Positions 1 to 10,619 of a stretch of 64,000 nt of DNA are shown here, one piece after another. The stretch is from Nitrospirota bacterium (GTDB lineage Bacteria; Nitrospirota; Thermodesulfovibrionia; Thermodesulfovibrionales; UBA6898). The notes beneath the pieces are model-generated. The model ran no database searches and was not told where the DNA came from. It saw nothing but the letters and a program-made list of their open reading frames with translations. The DNA is taken from positions 1 through 64,000 of the forward strand of contig JACRLO010000015.1 in the NCBI GenBank assembly GCA_016235245.1. Direction: 5' to 3'. A program made the position numbers and the translations under genes. The first letter of the stretch is position 1, and each line of letters opens with the position of its first letter.

Positions 1-540
1 GAAGGTATCCATACCGTGGATAAGGGGCTGACGCTGGTGACTGACGTCAATGACGCTCTCAAGGATATCGTGGAGAGTTCAAAGGCGTCAACAGAAATGG
101 CGCGGGCGATTCAGCGCGGAACTGAGGAAGAGGCACTTGCGATCAAGCAGATTACGGATGCGGTCGAAAGAATGACTGAGCAGACGGAAACCATCTCCCG
201 GGCGATTCAGGAACAGACCAAGGGAAGCAGGTTTATCATTGAAGCCACGGATCGGGTGAAGGAACTTTCGCAGCAGGTGAAGAATGCTACGAGTGACCAG
301 AAGGACCGGAGCAGGCAGATAGCCGGTGTTATCGAAAACGTCACAACTCAGGCATTTCATATCGCTGAGGCGATCAGCAAGCAGAAGGACAACAGTGCCG
401 AAATGGTCAAGTCGATGGATAAGATCAAGAATACCACCGGCAAGCTGACCGGGTCTGCCAATGATATGAACGCTGTGGTGAGCGCGCTTAAGGAAGATGC
501 CTACAACCTCCTGCTTGAACTGAAGAAGTTCAAGGTTTAA
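1..540 (+). CDS. Methyl-accepting chemotaxis protein, C-terminal part (gene begins before the window)
   Basis: The reading frame is open from base 1 and ends at a TAA at 538-540, so only the last 179 codons are present. The protein is almost entirely alpha-helical heptads (repeated Ala/Ile/Gln/Thr positions such as [22 protein letters not shown]), as in the membrane-distal returning helix of a chemoreceptor signalling domain. The conserved hairpin tip that contacts CheA/CheW is not visible and would lie upstream. The role inferred is relaying ligand or redox signals to CheA. The C-terminus ([10 protein letters not shown]) has no NWETF-type CheR tether. The stop overlaps the convergent aat gene by 4 bp. 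A GTG at 16 could be mistaken for a start, but the frame continues upstream of it. Confidence 0.8.
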   Translation, partial: EGIHTVDKGLTLVTDVNDALKDIVESSKASTEMARAIQRGTEEEALAIKQITDAVERMTEQTETISRAIQEQTKGSRFIIEATDRVKELSQQVKNATSDQKDRSRQIAGVIENVTTQAFHIAEAISKQKDNSAEMVKSMDKIKNTTGKLTGSANDMNAVVSALKEDAYNLLLELKKFKV

Positions 541-1229
541 ACGGCAGGATCTTGTTTCCCTTTTCTCGGTGAGGGCGGCGGCGAAAGAGTTTTTTTCAGC
601 GCCATGAGAAACTCTTTGCGCGTAATCTCTCTTGCGCCCAGGCTTACGAGGTGTTCCGTTTTCACCTGACAGTCGATTAATCCGAACCCCTTCTGTTTCA
701 ACTGCTCAACAAACGTTACAAAGGCGACTTTTGACGCATTGCTTATCTTCGAGAACATCGACTCGCCGAAGAATATCCTGCCCATAATAATTCCATAGAG
801 CCCGCCTGCAAGTTCTCCGTCGTGCCATGCCTCAACAGAATGGGCGTGCCCTGAATGATGGAGCATGATGTAAGCATCCATCATTTCATCGGTGATCCAT
901 GTCCCTGACTGGCCTTTGCGGCAGCTTTCAGCACAGCATCGGATGACCTGCTCAAAGGCGGTGTTCATAGTGACGGAGAATATGCCTTTCTTAATACACT
1001 GCCGCAGGCTGCGTGAGATCTTCAGTTCCTGGGGGAAGAGTACAAGGCGGGGGTCTGGCGACCACCAGAGGATGGGAGAATCTTCAGAATACCAGGGGAA
1101 TATTCCCATGGAGTATGCCTTGAGCAGGCGCTCCCTGCTGAGGTCGCCACCGACGGCAAGCAGCCCGTCTTCCTCCGCATGTTCGGGAGAAGGAAAGGAT
1201 ATGGTGTCAGTCAGTAGAGCGATTGACAC
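537..1229 (-). CDS. aat: Leucyl/phenylalanyl-tRNA--protein transferase
   Basis: This enzyme transfers Leu or Phe from aminoacyl-tRNA to the N-terminus of proteins beginning with Arg or Lys, creating N-degrons for ClpS/ClpAP. The 230-residue protein shows the family hallmarks in order: [13 protein letters not shown] near residues 18-30, GIFPWY near 42-47, WWSPDPR, and [19 protein letters not shown] near the middle. The start is a GTG chosen because family members begin just before the [12 protein letters not shown] segment. No clear ribosome binding site precedes it, but a CATTAT -10-like hexamer lies 5 nt upstream. The gene lies 59 bp downstream of clpA on the same strand, so the enzyme making the N-degron, the adaptor reading it and the unfoldase form one functional cluster. 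Confidence 0.93.
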   Translation of the reverse strand: MSIALLTDTISFPSPEHAEEDGLLAVGGDLSRERLLKAYSMGIFPWYSEDSPILWWSPDPRLVLFPQELKISRSLRQCIKKGIFSVTMNTAFEQVIRCCAESCRKGQSGTWITDEMMDAYIMLHHSGHAHSVEAWHDGELAGGLYGIIMGRIFFGESMFSKISNASKVAFVTFVEQLKQKGFGLIDCQVKTEHLVSLGAREITRKEFLMALKKTLSPPPSPRKGKQDPAV

Positions 1230-1288
1230 GGCAGATAATGAGGTGCAGATGCATATCAGTATTTCACGGCAAAATGCATTGACGCGAC

Positions 1289-3538
1289 TCAGGATTTATA
1301 ATCAAAGGTCAACGCGTCATCATGGACGCCGATCGCAACGGTCCCGCCTTTTCTGAGTCTGCCGAAGAGCACCTCATCCGAAAGGACATCCTTGATCTTT
1401 TCCTGGATAAGTCTTCCAAGCGGTCTGGCGCCATGAGCAGGATCGTGTCCCTTTGCAGCAAGCCAAGTTTGAGCTTCATCAGAGAGAAGTATGTGTATCT
1501 TCTTTTTCTTCATTGAACCTTTCAGCTCGGCCATGAACTTGTCGACGACCTTTTTCATAATCTCCAGAGTCAGCGACTTAAAGGTCAGTGTCGCGTCCAG
1601 TCGATTTCTGAATTCCGGGCTGAACAGGTTCGTAATGGCGTCCTTACCCTTCATTTCCCTGTCCTGCGACCTGTCACCAAAGCCGATCACCTGCCTGTCC
1701 ATATCCTTCGCTCCTGCATTGGAGGTCATGATAAGAATGATATTCCGGAAGTCGGCTTTTTTGCCGCTGTTGTCAGTCAGTGTTGCATAGTCCATGATCT
1801 GAAGGAGGATATTGAAAATGTCAGGATGCGCTTTCTCGATCTCATCAAGCAGAAGAACGGCGTAAGGGTGCTTCCTGATCTCATCCGTAAGCAGTCCTCC
1901 CTGGTCAAAGCCAACATATCCCGGAGGCGCTCCGATCAGACGGGAGACGGCATGTTTTTCCATATATTCTGACATGTCGAAGCGTATGAACTTGATGCCC
2001 ATGACCGCAGCCATCTGTTTTGAGACTTCTGTTTTACCGACTCCGGTGGGACCGAGAAAAAGGAATGATCCGACGGGCCTGCCGGGATTGCCCATGCCTG
2101 CACGGATCCTCTTGATGGAAGAAACCAGCAAGGCGATCGCCTGATCCTGGCCGAAGACTACCTTTTTCAGATCTTTATCAAGGGTCATGAGCTTCTTGAT
2201 ATCTGACTGAGAGACCGTCTGGGGAGGTATTTTTGCTATGTTAGCAACGATCTTTTCAACCTCTGCTGTGCCGATTGCATGGGTGCCGGCTTTCCCTGCA
2301 AGTCTTGAGAGCGCTCCTGCTTCGTCGATCACATCGATCGCCTTGTCAGGGAGATATTTGTCGTTGATAAATTTGGCAGAAAGTTCTGCCGCTGCCCTGA
2401 GCGCGCTTTGGCAGTAGCGTACATGGTGAAACTCCTCATAATAGGATTTCAGCCCTCCGAGGATGCTGATGGTCTCTTCCACAGACGGCTCCTGAATCTC
2501 CAACTTCTGAAAGCGGCGAGAGAGGGCTCGGTCTTTTTCAAAATAGTTCCTGTATTCTTCATAGGTACTGGCGCCGACGCAGCGCAGCCTGCCGGAATTG
2601 AGCACAGGCTTAAGGATGTTCGATGCGTCCATTGATCCGCCGCTTGTCGCTCCGGCGCCAACGATGGTATGGATTTCGTCAATAAAAAGGATTGCCTCGG
2701 GAATGCGCTCGAGCGCCTTGATCGTGGCCTTGAGCCTCGCTTCGAAATCACCGCGGTATTTTGTTCCTGCGATAAGTGAACCCATATCGAGAGAATAGAT
2801 GCTGCTTTTTTTCATCGCCTCAGGGACCATGCCCGACTGGATTTTCAGGGCCAGCCCTTCGACAACCGCTGTTTTGCCAACGCCCGGTTCGCCCACAAGA
2901 ATGACATTGTTCTTGCGCCTTCTGCAGAGGATCTGGACCATCCTTTCCAGTTCGGTTTTTCTGCCGACAAGCGGATCGATCTCACCGCTGTGAGCCTTCT
3001 CGACAAGGTTGACCGTATAGATGCCAAGAGGATCTTCAGAGGGCCGTTCCTTATGCCGCTCCTGGTCCCGATCTTCCTGCTCATGAGGCAGCGGCCCTTC
3101 TTTACGTATTTTTGCCATGCCGTGAGAAATATATTCCAGGACATCGAGACGCTGAATGCCTTCCTGATGAAGGATATGGACGGCATGCGAATCCTCTTCG
3201 AAAAAGATCGCCGAAAGAATATCTCCGGCGTCTGCCTCCTCTCTGCCGGCAGATTGCACATGCGTCAGCGCTGTCTGGATTACGCGCTGGAAGCCTATCG
3301 TCGGCCTGGGGTAGGGATTGCCTTTCGGAGCCGGCTTCCTGAACTCCTCCATGAAATATTCAGCAAGCGCCTTTTTGATGCTTGAAATGTTTCCGCCGCA
3401 GTTCTTTAGAACGTTTGCGCCGAGGTCGTCATGAAGGATCGCATACAGGATATGTTCCACCGTCAGATATTCATGGCGCTGGGACCGGGCGTCCTTGATG
3501 GTCGCCTCCATGATAAGTTCGAATTCCTTGTTGATCAT
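1289..3538 (-). CDS. clpA: ATP-dependent Clp protease ATP-binding subunit ClpA
   Basis: ClpA is a ring-forming AAA+ unfoldase that feeds substrates, including ClpS-delivered N-degron proteins, into ClpP. The protein is about 749 residues. It has an N-terminal double Clp repeat (start [19 protein letters not shown]), a first AAA module with Walker [14 protein letters not shown] and Walker B LFIDEIH, and a second with [13 protein letters not shown] and [10 protein letters not shown]. An IGF loop ([10 protein letters not shown]) should dock ClpP. There is no ClpB-type middle coiled coil, which separates it from ClpB/ClpC. The start at 3538 is used rather than the upstream in-frame codon because its ATG overlaps the clpS stop (ATGA), implying translational coupling. 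No clpP is present in this window. Confidence 0.95.
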   Translation of the reverse strand: MINKEFELIMEATIKDARSQRHEYLTVEHILYAILHDDLGANVLKNCGGNISSIKKALAEYFMEEFRKPAPKGNPYPRPTIGFQRVIQTALTHVQSAGREEADAGDILSAIFFEEDSHAVHILHQEGIQRLDVLEYISHGMAKIRKEGPLPHEQEDRDQERHKERPSEDPLGIYTVNLVEKAHSGEIDPLVGRKTELERMVQILCRRRKNNVILVGEPGVGKTAVVEGLALKIQSGMVPEAMKKSSIYSLDMGSLIAGTKYRGDFEARLKATIKALERIPEAILFIDEIHTIVGAGATSGGSMDASNILKPVLNSGRLRCVGASTYEEYRNYFEKDRALSRRFQKLEIQEPSVEETISILGGLKSYYEEFHHVRYCQSALRAAAELSAKFINDKYLPDKAIDVIDEAGALSRLAGKAGTHAIGTAEVEKIVANIAKIPPQTVSQSDIKKLMTLDKDLKKVVFGQDQAIALLVSSIKRIRAGMGNPGRPVGSFLFLGPTGVGKTEVSKQMAAVMGIKFIRFDMSEYMEKHAVSRLIGAPPGYVGFDQGGLLTDEIRKHPYAVLLLDEIEKAHPDIFNILLQIMDYATLTDNSGKKADFRNIILIMTSNAGAKDMDRQVIGFGDRSQDREMKGKDAITNLFSPEFRNRLDATLTFKSLTLEIMKKVVDKFMAELKGSMKKKKIHILLSDEAQTWLAAKGHDPAHGARPLGRLIQEKIKDVLSDEVLFGRLRKGGTVAIGVHDDALTFDYKS

Positions 3539-3849
3539 TCCTTCTCCATTACGCATTTTAGCGGGAACTCATGCTCCCGCGCAATTTTGTGTACGGTGTC
3601 CAGCTTTGTTTCCGCGATTTCCCTCGTGTAGATACCTGCAAGTCCCCTGCCGCTTTTGTGAACATGAAGCATGATCCTTGTGGCCTCAACCACCGGCATA
3701 TGAAATATGGTTTCAAGGACATGAATAACAAAATCCATGGTCGTATAGTCGTCGTTAAGGAGGAATACGGCATACAGCGGGGGCTTTTTAGACTGCAGGT
3801 CAGCATCTTCCTGTGCGTCTTTTTCTCTTTGCGGATTGTGGATTGCCAT
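3535..3849 (-). CDS. clpS: ATP-dependent Clp protease adaptor ClpS
   Basis: ClpS binds N-degron residues (Leu, Phe, Tyr, Trp) and delivers the proteins to ClpA. From the chosen ATG at 3849 the product has 104 residues, the normal family size; about 49 upstream in-frame codons do not look like ClpS. The diagnostic segments are VFLLNDDYTTMDFV (the binding-pocket acidic pair) and MLHVHKSGRGLAGIYTREIAETK-like sequence near the C-terminus. The gene overlaps clpA by 4 bp. No Shine-Dalgarno sequence is evident; an extended -10 element lies 8 nt upstream of the ATG, so the message may be nearly leaderless. Confidence 0.93.
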   Translation of the reverse strand: MAIHNPQREKDAQEDADLQSKKPPLYAVFLLNDDYTTMDFVIHVLETIFHMPVVEATRIMLHVHKSGRGLAGIYTREIAETKLDTVHKIAREHEFPLKCVMEKE

Positions 3850-3857
3850 CTGCCGGT

Positions 3858-3866
3858 ATTTTATCA
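3858..3866 (-). promoter_or_regulatory. Putative extended -10 promoter of clpS
   Basis: Read on the minus strand the bases are TGA-TAAAAT, an extended -10 for a housekeeping sigma factor. Only 8 nt separate it from the clpS ATG, so transcription would begin at or within a few bases of the start codon. No convincing -35 was found. Assigned by pattern only. Confidence 0.45.
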
Positions 3867-4023
3867 CAGGACGAGCGTGTGATTCCCTGGAAATTGCCAT
3901 TGACATGACAGGATATGTGCCATAAGGCAGACGTGCATTGCCAGGGATGCCTGCAGTGAAAACAGAAATGCAAAAGGCAGAAAGGAACTGACGCATTCAT
4001 TTCGAAGCAATTTAAAGGTAATT

Positions 4024-4032
4024 TGTTATAAT
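4024..4032 (+). promoter_or_regulatory. Putative extended -10 promoter of the FG-GAP lipoprotein gene
   Basis: TGT-TATAAT is a perfect -10 with the TGn extension, located about 50 nt before the ATG at 4082. The -35 region is weak, as expected for extended -10 promoters. It fits divergent expression away from clpS. Confidence 0.5.
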
Positions 4033-4081
4033 ATTCATAACTCTACGCTTGCCGACCGGTGGCAGGGGGTTATCATTTACG

Positions 4082-5848
4082 ATGAAGAAGATCGCATCAC
4101 TTGTCATTATTCTTATGCTTTTTGCTTCCTGTATGCCTCATACGGAAGTGAAAGGGCTCCCTCAGGAAACAAGGATTATTCCGATACCCCCTCCAGAAAT
4201 AAAGCCCCAATCTATGCCTGTACCGAAGCGATATAAAACCGGTCTTGCCTGCGAGGAGAATACCTCTGTTGTGTTTAACCGCAGCGGCATCGAGATCCTG
4301 CCCTTTGTGAGACTTTCTTTTTTTGATATGGACAACGACGGCAGACAGGAATTAATTGCGGGTGCCAAGGACGGTTCACTAAGGCTATATAGGAGAGAGC
4401 GGTCCGGTCCCGATCAGAAGTGGGTCCTTGTCAGCGGCTATTTTGATGGGATTAAAGTAGGCGCCTTCTCTTCCCCTGCGGTTGCGGACATAGACCTTGA
4501 TGGAAAACCTGAGGTCGTGGTTGGTACTGGCGGTTTTTCTTCTGAATCAGGCAGGGTCATGATATTTAAGAATGCGGGAACATCTGATAAGCCGATATGG
4601 CAGAGAGTCGATATGCCGCTCATTGATGTGGGCGATGACGCAACGCCGGCTTTGATAGACGTAAATGGTGACCGGAAGCCCGACCTGATCGTTGGCAACT
4701 CCACAGGCGCCCTCATGTATTACCGCAATACCTCGATCCAGACAGCGGTATCTTTTACCCGGGAGCCTGACTTTTTCAGAGGTGTCAACGTCGGCATGTA
4801 CGGTATGCCTGCGACGACGATGAGCAATGGGAGGATTATCATTATTGCCGGTAACAGTATGGGTAAGCTTTACCTGCTCGAAAAAAAGAATGGGACTTCG
4901 TCATGGCAGAAGTCGGGCTTGAAGATGGAGTTCAGTAATTTTGCTGCCCCTGCGTTTATGCAGGACAGTGACGATCCTGTGCCAAACCTTGTTGTGTCGG
5001 ACGGAAACGGCCAGATACATTACTACAGGAACGCAAAGGCTGATTACCGGCACTGGGAGGAACTCAGCACCTTTTTTGCCGGTCGGCTCATGCCGGGCCC
5101 GGCCTGCTCACCGACGATGGCCGAGCTTGGCAGCAAATCCTGCATGGTTACGGGCAATATCAACGGCGAAATGAAACTCTTTGAGTTCCAGCCCCATGCA
5201 GAAGTTCTGCCTTGGGCGGAGAAGCCGAACTTCTTCAAGTCAATCAAGCTCTCGGGCTATGCGCGGGGCACGGTGGTCTCCTGGCGCGGACGGTATCTGC
5301 TTATAACAGGTCAGCAGGATGGATATGTTCGCGCATTTCTTAATACGGGATCCGAGGAAAATCCGGCATGGAACGAGCAGAAGAATTTTTTCAGGGGAGT
5401 GCCGAAAACCTTTCATGCCTCGCCAACGGTGTTTGATCTTGATGGCGATGGCATGTGGGAGCTGGTTGTGGGGGATGTTGACGGCAATGTGACAGCGTAC
5501 CGCATGGACACGGCGGAGTCTGACAAGCCTCACTGGACAAAGATCGAAGACGTTTTTTCTGAGGTCAAGACCGGTCGTTATGCCTCGCCGTCATTGGTGC
5601 GCGATGATGATCGGATCTTTCTCCTTGTTGGGCAACAGGATGGCGGCATACGTTTCTATTCAGCAAAAAGCGCAGGCAGAGGAATGCCGGTCTTTTCGCG
5701 TGAAGATTTTTTGAGCGGCCTGATGGTTAACAGCCACAGCGCCCCGTCAGTCTTCATGAATAAAGGCGTTATGGAGCTGTCTGTCGGCGACTACAACGGA
5801 AACCTTCGCCATTTCGCCTGCCGAAAGGATAGCGTCGAAGTGCAGTGA
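4082..5848 (+). CDS. FG-GAP/VCBS-repeat lipoprotein of unknown function
   Basis: The predicted product is a 588-residue secreted lipoprotein. The start at 4082 gives a clean signal peptide, MKKIASLVIILMLF, with lipobox FASC and lipidation Cys; an in-frame start 33 bp upstream would put charged residues before it. The mature part consists of about seven blade-like repeats with the pattern D-x-D-x-D-G followed by ELVVG and dGxxxxYxN, for example DMDNDGRQELIAG and DLDGDGMWELVVG. These match calcium-binding FG-GAP beta-propeller blades. Linkers repeatedly contain W plus F-x-x-V/G segments (PIWQRVD, PAWNEQKNFFRG, PHWTKIEDVF). A role in outer-membrane adhesion or polysaccharide binding is possible but unproven. 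The gene stands alone between the clp genes and copA. Confidence 0.75.
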   Translation: MKKIASLVIILMLFASCMPHTEVKGLPQETRIIPIPPPEIKPQSMPVPKRYKTGLACEENTSVVFNRSGIEILPFVRLSFFDMDNDGRQELIAGAKDGSLRLYRRERSGPDQKWVLVSGYFDGIKVGAFSSPAVADIDLDGKPEVVVGTGGFSSESGRVMIFKNAGTSDKPIWQRVDMPLIDVGDDATPALIDVNGDRKPDLIVGNSTGALMYYRNTSIQTAVSFTREPDFFRGVNVGMYGMPATTMSNGRIIIIAGNSMGKLYLLEKKNGTSSWQKSGLKMEFSNFAAPAFMQDSDDPVPNLVVSDGNGQIHYYRNAKADYRHWEELSTFFAGRLMPGPACSPTMAELGSKSCMVTGNINGEMKLFEFQPHAEVLPWAEKPNFFKSIKLSGYARGTVVSWRGRYLLITGQQDGYVRAFLNTGSEENPAWNEQKNFFRGVPKTFHASPTVFDLDGDGMWELVVGDVDGNVTAYRMDTAESDKPHWTKIEDVFSEVKTGRYASPSLVRDDDRIFLLVGQQDGGIRFYSAKSAGRGMPVFSREDFLSGLMVNSHSAPSVFMNKGVMELSVGDYNGNLRHFACRKDSVEVQ

Positions 5849-5942
5849 AACAGGGGATCTTCAGGTCTTTCTCTGGTTGCTGAAGCCTAACAGAGTTTTT
5901 CTTCCATCATCCTTTTGCTTCATATTTTGTTCACAACGCCGA

Positions 5943-5951
5943 TGGTATAAT
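5943..5951 (+). promoter_or_regulatory. Putative extended -10 promoter of copA
   Basis: TGG-TATAAT lies 19 nt before the copA ATG and is followed by a purine-rich ribosome binding region (gggaatcaagga). A good -35 is not apparent. No CueR-type dyad with 19-bp spacing was recognised, so copper regulation cannot be read from the sequence. Confidence 0.5.
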
Positions 5952-5970
5952 AAAAAAAGGGAATCAAGGA

Positions 5971-8424
5971 ATGACTGAGTCTACATTGAAAAAAATAGAC
6001 CTGCCGGTCACCGGCATGTCCTGCGCCTCGTGTGCCAGCCATATAGAAACTGCATTGGCTGAGCTGAGCGGCGTAGAGAGCTCATTGGTGAACTTTGCCG
6101 CGGAAACGGCAACCGTTGTTTATGACCCGTTAAGGCTCAAGCTGACTGATCTTACCAAAACGGTGATTGATCAGGGTTATGGTATTTCTGTTTCCCGCAT
6201 CACCTTGCCGATAAGAGGCATGACCTGTGCTGCCTGCGTGTCAGCGGTCGAAAATGTGCTCAGGGAGCTCGACGGCGTAATCTCTGCTTCTGTGAATTTT
6301 GCGATCGAAAAGGCGACAATCGAATATATTCCGTCACGTGTCAACATCAGGGACTTTAAAAAGGTTATCAAGGAGGCTGGATACGAGGTCGTTGAGGCCG
6401 AGCAGGGCGAAGACATTGTTGAGAAAGAGCAGAAGGAGCGGGAGAAGGCATACAAAGAGTTGAAGACAAAGGTGATCACCGGCGCAGTCCTCGCTGTCCC
6501 TCTTATGGTATTGATGCAGTGGAATCATATCGTCGGCCATGCTCTTCATATGCCGATGCAGCTCAATCACATGATACAGCTTCTTCTGGCAACCCCTGTG
6601 CAGTTCTGGATCGGACGGCAATTCTATGCAGGCGCCATTGCCGCTGCCCGGCACCGTACAACGAATATGAATACGCTGATCGCCATCGGCACTTCTTCCG
6701 CATATTTGTACAGTATTGTCGCCACCTTCTTGCCTGATCTCTTTGCCATCAAGGGATACACTGCCGAGGTTTATTTTGATACCTCTGCAACGATCATCGT
6801 TCTTATCCTCCTTGGCAGGCTCTTTGAGGCCCGTGCGAAAGGCCAGACTTCAGAGGCGATCAAGAAACTGATCGGCCTTCAGGCAAAGACCGCGCTGGTT
6901 ATAAAAGACGGCAAGGAGATGCATGTCCCGATAGAGGATGTTGAGATAGGTGATATTATCATTGTGCGTCCCGGAGAAAAGATACCGGTTGATGGTCTGA
7001 TCAGGGCGGGATATTCATCGGTCGACGAGTCTATGGTTACCGGCGAGTCGATCCCTGTTGAAAAAAATGCAGGGGACCTTGTTATCGGCGGTACAATCAA
7101 CAAGACGGGCACTTTCAGGTTTGAGGCCGTAAAGGTGAGCAAGGAGACCATGCTCTCCCATATTATCGAGATGGTCCAGTCAGCACAGGGATCCAAGCCG
7201 CCTATTGCGCGCCTGGCTGACGTTATAGCCTCCTATTTCGTTCCGGCGGTAATAGGCATCGCAACGCTGACCTTTGCGGTCTGGTATTTTTTCGGGCCGA
7301 GCCCAGCATTTACCTATGCTGTGCTGAACTTTATCGCAGTACTGATTATTGCCTGTCCCTGCTCCCTTGGCCTTGCAACACCGACATCCATTATGGTCGG
7401 CACAGGCAAGGGCGCAGAAAATGGCATTTTGATCAGAAGCGGCGAGGCCCTCGAAAAAGCCCACAAGATAACGGCGATTGTATTTGATAAAACCGGAACG
7501 CTCACCAAAGGACGGCCTGAGGTGACGGATATGATTGCGAGAGGCATGGACGAAAAAGACCTGCTATTTTATGCAGCATCAGCTGAGAAGGGCTCTGAGC
7601 ATCCGCTTGGCGAGTCGATCATTAAGAAGGCACAGGATACGGGCCTGACGATTGCAGACCCTGAGCAGTTTCAGGCCATCCCCGGTCATGGCATCAAGGC
7701 AAATATTCAGGGAAGGGCGGTGCTTCTTGGAAATCAGAAGTTTATGCAGGATGAGGGTGTTGATCTCACATCTTTGATAGCTGAATCCGACATGCTCTCT
7801 TTACAGGGAAAGACCCCGATGTTTATAGGGCTGGATAAGGTTGCCGCAGGAATCATTGCGGTTGCGGACACGCTCAGGGCGGAGTCTGTGGCTGCAGTCA
7901 AACAGCTCCAGGCTCTCGGGATTGAGGTAGTGATGATAACCGGCGACAATAAGCGCACCGGCGAAGCAATAGGCAGGCAGGCAGGTATAGACAGGGTGCT
8001 GGCAGAGGTGCTTCCCCAGGACAAGGCGGCTGAGGTGAAGAAACTCCAGACAGAGGGCAAAATTGTTGCGATGGTCGGAGACGGCATCAACGATGCTCCT
8101 GCACTTGCCCAGGCAGACGTTGGCATTGCGATCGGCACAGGCACAGACGTTGCGATGGAGGCTTCTGATATTACGCTCATAGCGGGCAACATCAGGGGAG
8201 TGGTCACGGCAATAGCTCTTTCAAAGGCAACCATGAGGAACATCAAGCAGAACCTTTTCTGGGCCTTTGCGTACAATGTTATTCTCATCCCTGTTGCAGC
8301 AGGCGTGCTCTTTCCCTTCTTCGGCATACTCCTGAACCCGATGCTTGCTGCAGGGGCCATGGGCTTTTCATCGGTCACGGTTGTGACGAATGCACTTAGA
8401 TTGAGACGGTTTAGGCCTGCGTAG
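5971..8424 (+). CDS. copA: Copper-translocating P1B-type ATPase CopA
   Basis: This inner-membrane pump exports Cu+ using ATP. In the 817-residue protein two heavy-metal-associated domains come first, with GMSCASC (Cys18, Cys21) and GMTCAAC (Cys86, Cys89). The transport Cys-Pro-Cys is at 462-464 in [15 protein letters not shown], the actuator loop TGES at 357-360 and the phosphorylated Asp506 in [13 protein letters not shown]. The hinge [20 protein letters not shown] lies near the C-terminus. About eight membrane helices are expected. CPC plus the double CxxC domains points to Cu+/Ag+ rather than zinc. The gene is monocistronic as far as can be seen; its stop lies 3 bp from the stop of the convergent ABC permease. 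No CopZ chaperone or regulator is adjacent. Confidence 0.95.
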   Translation: MTESTLKKIDLPVTGMSCASCASHIETALAELSGVESSLVNFAAETATVVYDPLRLKLTDLTKTVIDQGYGISVSRITLPIRGMTCAACVSAVENVLRELDGVISASVNFAIEKATIEYIPSRVNIRDFKKVIKEAGYEVVEAEQGEDIVEKEQKEREKAYKELKTKVITGAVLAVPLMVLMQWNHIVGHALHMPMQLNHMIQLLLATPVQFWIGRQFYAGAIAAARHRTTNMNTLIAIGTSSAYLYSIVATFLPDLFAIKGYTAEVYFDTSATIIVLILLGRLFEARAKGQTSEAIKKLIGLQAKTALVIKDGKEMHVPIEDVEIGDIIIVRPGEKIPVDGLIRAGYSSVDESMVTGESIPVEKNAGDLVIGGTINKTGTFRFEAVKVSKETMLSHIIEMVQSAQGSKPPIARLADVIASYFVPAVIGIATLTFAVWYFFGPSPAFTYAVLNFIAVLIIACPCSLGLATPTSIMVGTGKGAENGILIRSGEALEKAHKITAIVFDKTGTLTKGRPEVTDMIARGMDEKDLLFYAASAEKGSEHPLGESIIKKAQDTGLTIADPEQFQAIPGHGIKANIQGRAVLLGNQKFMQDEGVDLTSLIAESDMLSLQGKTPMFIGLDKVAAGIIAVADTLRAESVAAVKQLQALGIEVVMITGDNKRTGEAIGRQAGIDRVLAEVLPQDKAAEVKKLQTEGKIVAMVGDGINDAPALAQADVGIAIGTGTDVAMEASDITLIAGNIRGVVTAIALSKATMRNIKQNLFWAFAYNVILIPVAAGVLFPFFGILLNPMLAAGAMGFSSVTVVTNALRLRRFRPA

Positions 8425-8427
8425 GCG

Positions 8428-9183
8428 TTACTTCACAATCCTCTTCTTCATCATCCTGAATGGGTAGGGCGCGAGAGCAAGGGCAACAATTGCGAGCCAA
8501 AGAACATCCCATCCGATAGCAGCGACATGTCCTTGTGCCAGTGACCTGCAGATGTTCACCAGATGATAAAGCGGGATGAAGAAGGCGATCTTCGAAACAA
8601 GCGGGGGAAGGGTGTCTAAAGGGAAGAATATGCCGGAGAAGAGGAACATGGGCGTCATGAACAGGGTAAAGAAGTAGTTGAAGGAGTCGATGCCTGGCAC
8701 GACCGAGACAAAGATCAGCGATATCTCGGCAAAAATGAGCCCGCTTATGAAAAGAATCGGAAGCACCATAACAATTGCAGCGGAATCGACCAGCCCCAAC
8801 GCAGATATCACGATCATGATGATCGTGCCGTACAGAACGCTTTTTGCCGCCCCCCACATAAGTTCTCCTGCAACAAGATCGTAGATATTGACCGGCGTTG
8901 CAAGGATTGCGTCAAAGGTCTTCTGAAAGGTCATACGAACAAACGTGCCATACGAGCATTCATACACTGCTGCGAACATGGCCGATGAGGCGATCATGCC
9001 CGGTGCAATGAAGTTGATATACGGCACACCATGGATCTCTTTTACATAGGCCCCAAGCCCTAACCCCATCGCCCAGAGGTAGAGGATGGGCTCTGCGAAG
9101 TTCAGCGCGAGACTCGACTTGTATAGCTTGGTAAATACGGTGAAGTTTCTCTGCCAGACCCGGAAGGCCCGTCTGAGATTCAT
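8428..9183 (-). CDS. ABC-2 type transporter permease (NodJ-like)
   Basis: This 251-residue integral membrane protein has about six hydrophobic segments and belongs to the ABC-2 permease family. Features include the N-terminal RRAFRVWQRNFTVF segment, the loop FQKTFDAILATPVNIYDLVAGEL typical of NodJ/DrrB-type exporters, and SGIFFPLDTLPPLV before the last helices. Its ATG overlaps the stop of the upstream ATPase gene by 4 bp, so the two should form one exporter. The substrate is unknown. The cluster also holds dTDP-rhamnose genes, which makes a glycan or lipid cargo conceivable, but NodIJ-like systems also export drugs. Confidence 0.85.
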   Translation of the reverse strand: MNLRRAFRVWQRNFTVFTKLYKSSLALNFAEPILYLWAMGLGLGAYVKEIHGVPYINFIAPGMIASSAMFAAVYECSYGTFVRMTFQKTFDAILATPVNIYDLVAGELMWGAAKSVLYGTIIMIVISALGLVDSAAIVMVLPILFISGLIFAEISLIFVSVVPGIDSFNYFFTLFMTPMFLFSGIFFPLDTLPPLVSKIAFFIPLYHLVNICRSLAQGHVAAIGWDVLWLAIVALALAPYPFRMMKKRIVK

Positions 9184-9920
9184 ATGATCACCTCTCTGAG
9201 GTTCTTGCCGGTAAGGTTCAGGTAAACATCTTCTAGATTGCCGCCATATTTTTGTATGAGATCTGCCGGTCTCCCGGTTTCAATGATTCTGCCGTTATCC
9301 ATGATAGCAACCCTGTCGCAGACCTGTTGCGCTTCTTCCATATAGTGGGTCGTAAGTATGGTCGTCTTGCCCTCTGCTTTGAGATGGGCAAGATTGTTCC
9401 ATACAGCATGCCTGCTGTGCGGATCAAGGCCTACGGTCGGCTCGTCCATGATAAGCAGGTCAGGATTGTTCAGCAGTGCCCTGGCCAGCAGAAGTCTCCG
9501 CTTCATGCCTCCTGAAAGGCTTTTGATGTTCACGGCAGCCTTTTCCCTGAGTTCGACGAAATCGAGCAGTTCCCATGCGCGAGGCGCAGAAGTCTTCTTT
9601 GGGATGTCAAAATATCTGGCATAGACAATAAGGTTTTGGAACACGGACAGGTCAGGGTCAAGGTTGTCGTCCTGGGGCATAACACCGATGCGGGATTTGA
9701 TGACGCTCGGCTGTTTCGTAACATCAATGCCGAAGACCGTCACTCTGCCGGATGTGGGAGGCATGAAGCAGTAGATGATACTCATGGCCGTTGTCTTGCC
9801 TGCGCCATTGGGGCCTAAAAAACCGAAGCACTCCCCCTGCATGATCTCGAAACTGATGTTGTCAACAGCGCAGAGATTGCCGTAGTGTTTGACCAACTGT
9901 TCAGCGTTAACAAGAACCAT
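9180..9920 (-). CDS. ABC transporter ATP-binding protein (NodI-like)
   Basis: This is the nucleotide-binding subunit of an ABC-2 exporter. From ATG 9920 the product has 246 residues. It shows Walker A GPNGAGKTT, Q-loop MPQDDNLDPDLSV, signature LSGGMKRRLLLARAL, Walker B LLIMDEPTVGLDPHSR and the switch His in TTHYMEEAQ. The phrase YFDIPKKTSAPRAWELLDFVELREKA is typical of NodI/DrrA-type subunits. An upstream in-frame start would run into the preceding YdcF-like gene, so the internal ATG before VLVNAEQLVKHYG is preferred. It overlaps the permease gene by 4 bp. Confidence 0.9.
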   Translation of the reverse strand: MVLVNAEQLVKHYGNLCAVDNISFEIMQGECFGFLGPNGAGKTTAMSIIYCFMPPTSGRVTVFGIDVTKQPSVIKSRIGVMPQDDNLDPDLSVFQNLIVYARYFDIPKKTSAPRAWELLDFVELREKAAVNIKSLSGGMKRRLLLARALLNNPDLLIMDEPTVGLDPHSRHAVWNNLAHLKAEGKTTILTTHYMEEAQQVCDRVAIMDNGRIIETGRPADLIQKYGGNLEDVYLNLTGKNLREVII

Positions 9921-9931
9921 ACGTTTGGTAT

Positions 9932-10540
9932 CTATGCCTTTTCCTGGAGCCCGAAGAGCCAGAGCCAGACGTATTTGGAGAACTCGTTCAGCACTGCTGC
10001 CCTGTCGCGTCTTCTCTTCCACCAGTCGTTTACGTTGAACCAGCTTTCATCTGCAGGCGCACTGATGATTTTGAATTCACTGCCCAAAACGTTATTAAAA
10101 ATAAGCGCTGCCCTTCTGCTGTGGTAAGGGGAGGTAACAAGGATAATGGACTTAAAGCCGTTCTTTTTGAGGATCTCCTTTGTGTAAAGCGCATCCTCTT
10201 CAGTGGATCTTGATTTGTCCTCAAGGAGTATTTTTTTGCCGGGGATGCCAAGAGATTCGGCCTGCTCCTTCATAAGCGATGCCCAGGTATATTTCCATAC
10301 CAACGGGCCGCCGGCCATGATGATCCTGTCTTTTCGGGCCCATTCATCCTTGAAGAGCTTTATCCCGTAGAGGACGCGCTCTTCCTGCTCACCGGCAAGC
10401 ACAACGATCACATCAGCCGGTTTCATTTCGTCTTTCCTGATAAGCATCTCCGCTGCTTTCGTGAAAACAAATCCGTGGGTGAGGAAGATAATTCCGGCAA
10501 CGAACGCAATGAGAAAAAAGAGTTTCAATAACCGTATCAT
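9932..10540 (-). CDS. YdcF-family (DUF218) membrane-anchored protein
   Basis: The protein has about 202 residues from ATG 10540, which has an AGGCGG ribosome binding site; upstream in-frame codons are not conserved-looking. It has one N-terminal transmembrane helix (LLKLFFLIAFVAGIIFLTHG) followed by a DUF218 fold: ADVIVVLAGEQEERVLYGIKLF, SRSTEEDALYTKEIL and LVTSPYHSRRAALIF. Family members such as SanA/YdcF/ElyC act in envelope homeostasis, with ElyC linked to polyprenyl-phosphate carrier metabolism; the biochemical activity is poorly defined. Position between rhamnose-precursor genes and an exporter agrees with a cell-envelope role. Confidence 0.82.
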   Translation of the reverse strand: MIRLLKLFFLIAFVAGIIFLTHGFVFTKAAEMLIRKDEMKPADVIVVLAGEQEERVLYGIKLFKDEWARKDRIIMAGGPLVWKYTWASLMKEQAESLGIPGKKILLEDKSRSTEEDALYTKEILKKNGFKSIILVTSPYHSRRAALIFNNVLGSEFKIISAPADESWFNVNDWWKRRRDRAAVLNEFSKYVWLWLFGLQEKA

Positions 10541-10619
10541 CTTGACCGCCTGAAAGAAAAGGACCCGGGGTCTTGTTCCTCCTTCATCAAGCCGGGCTGT
10601 TGGACAGACCATATCAACA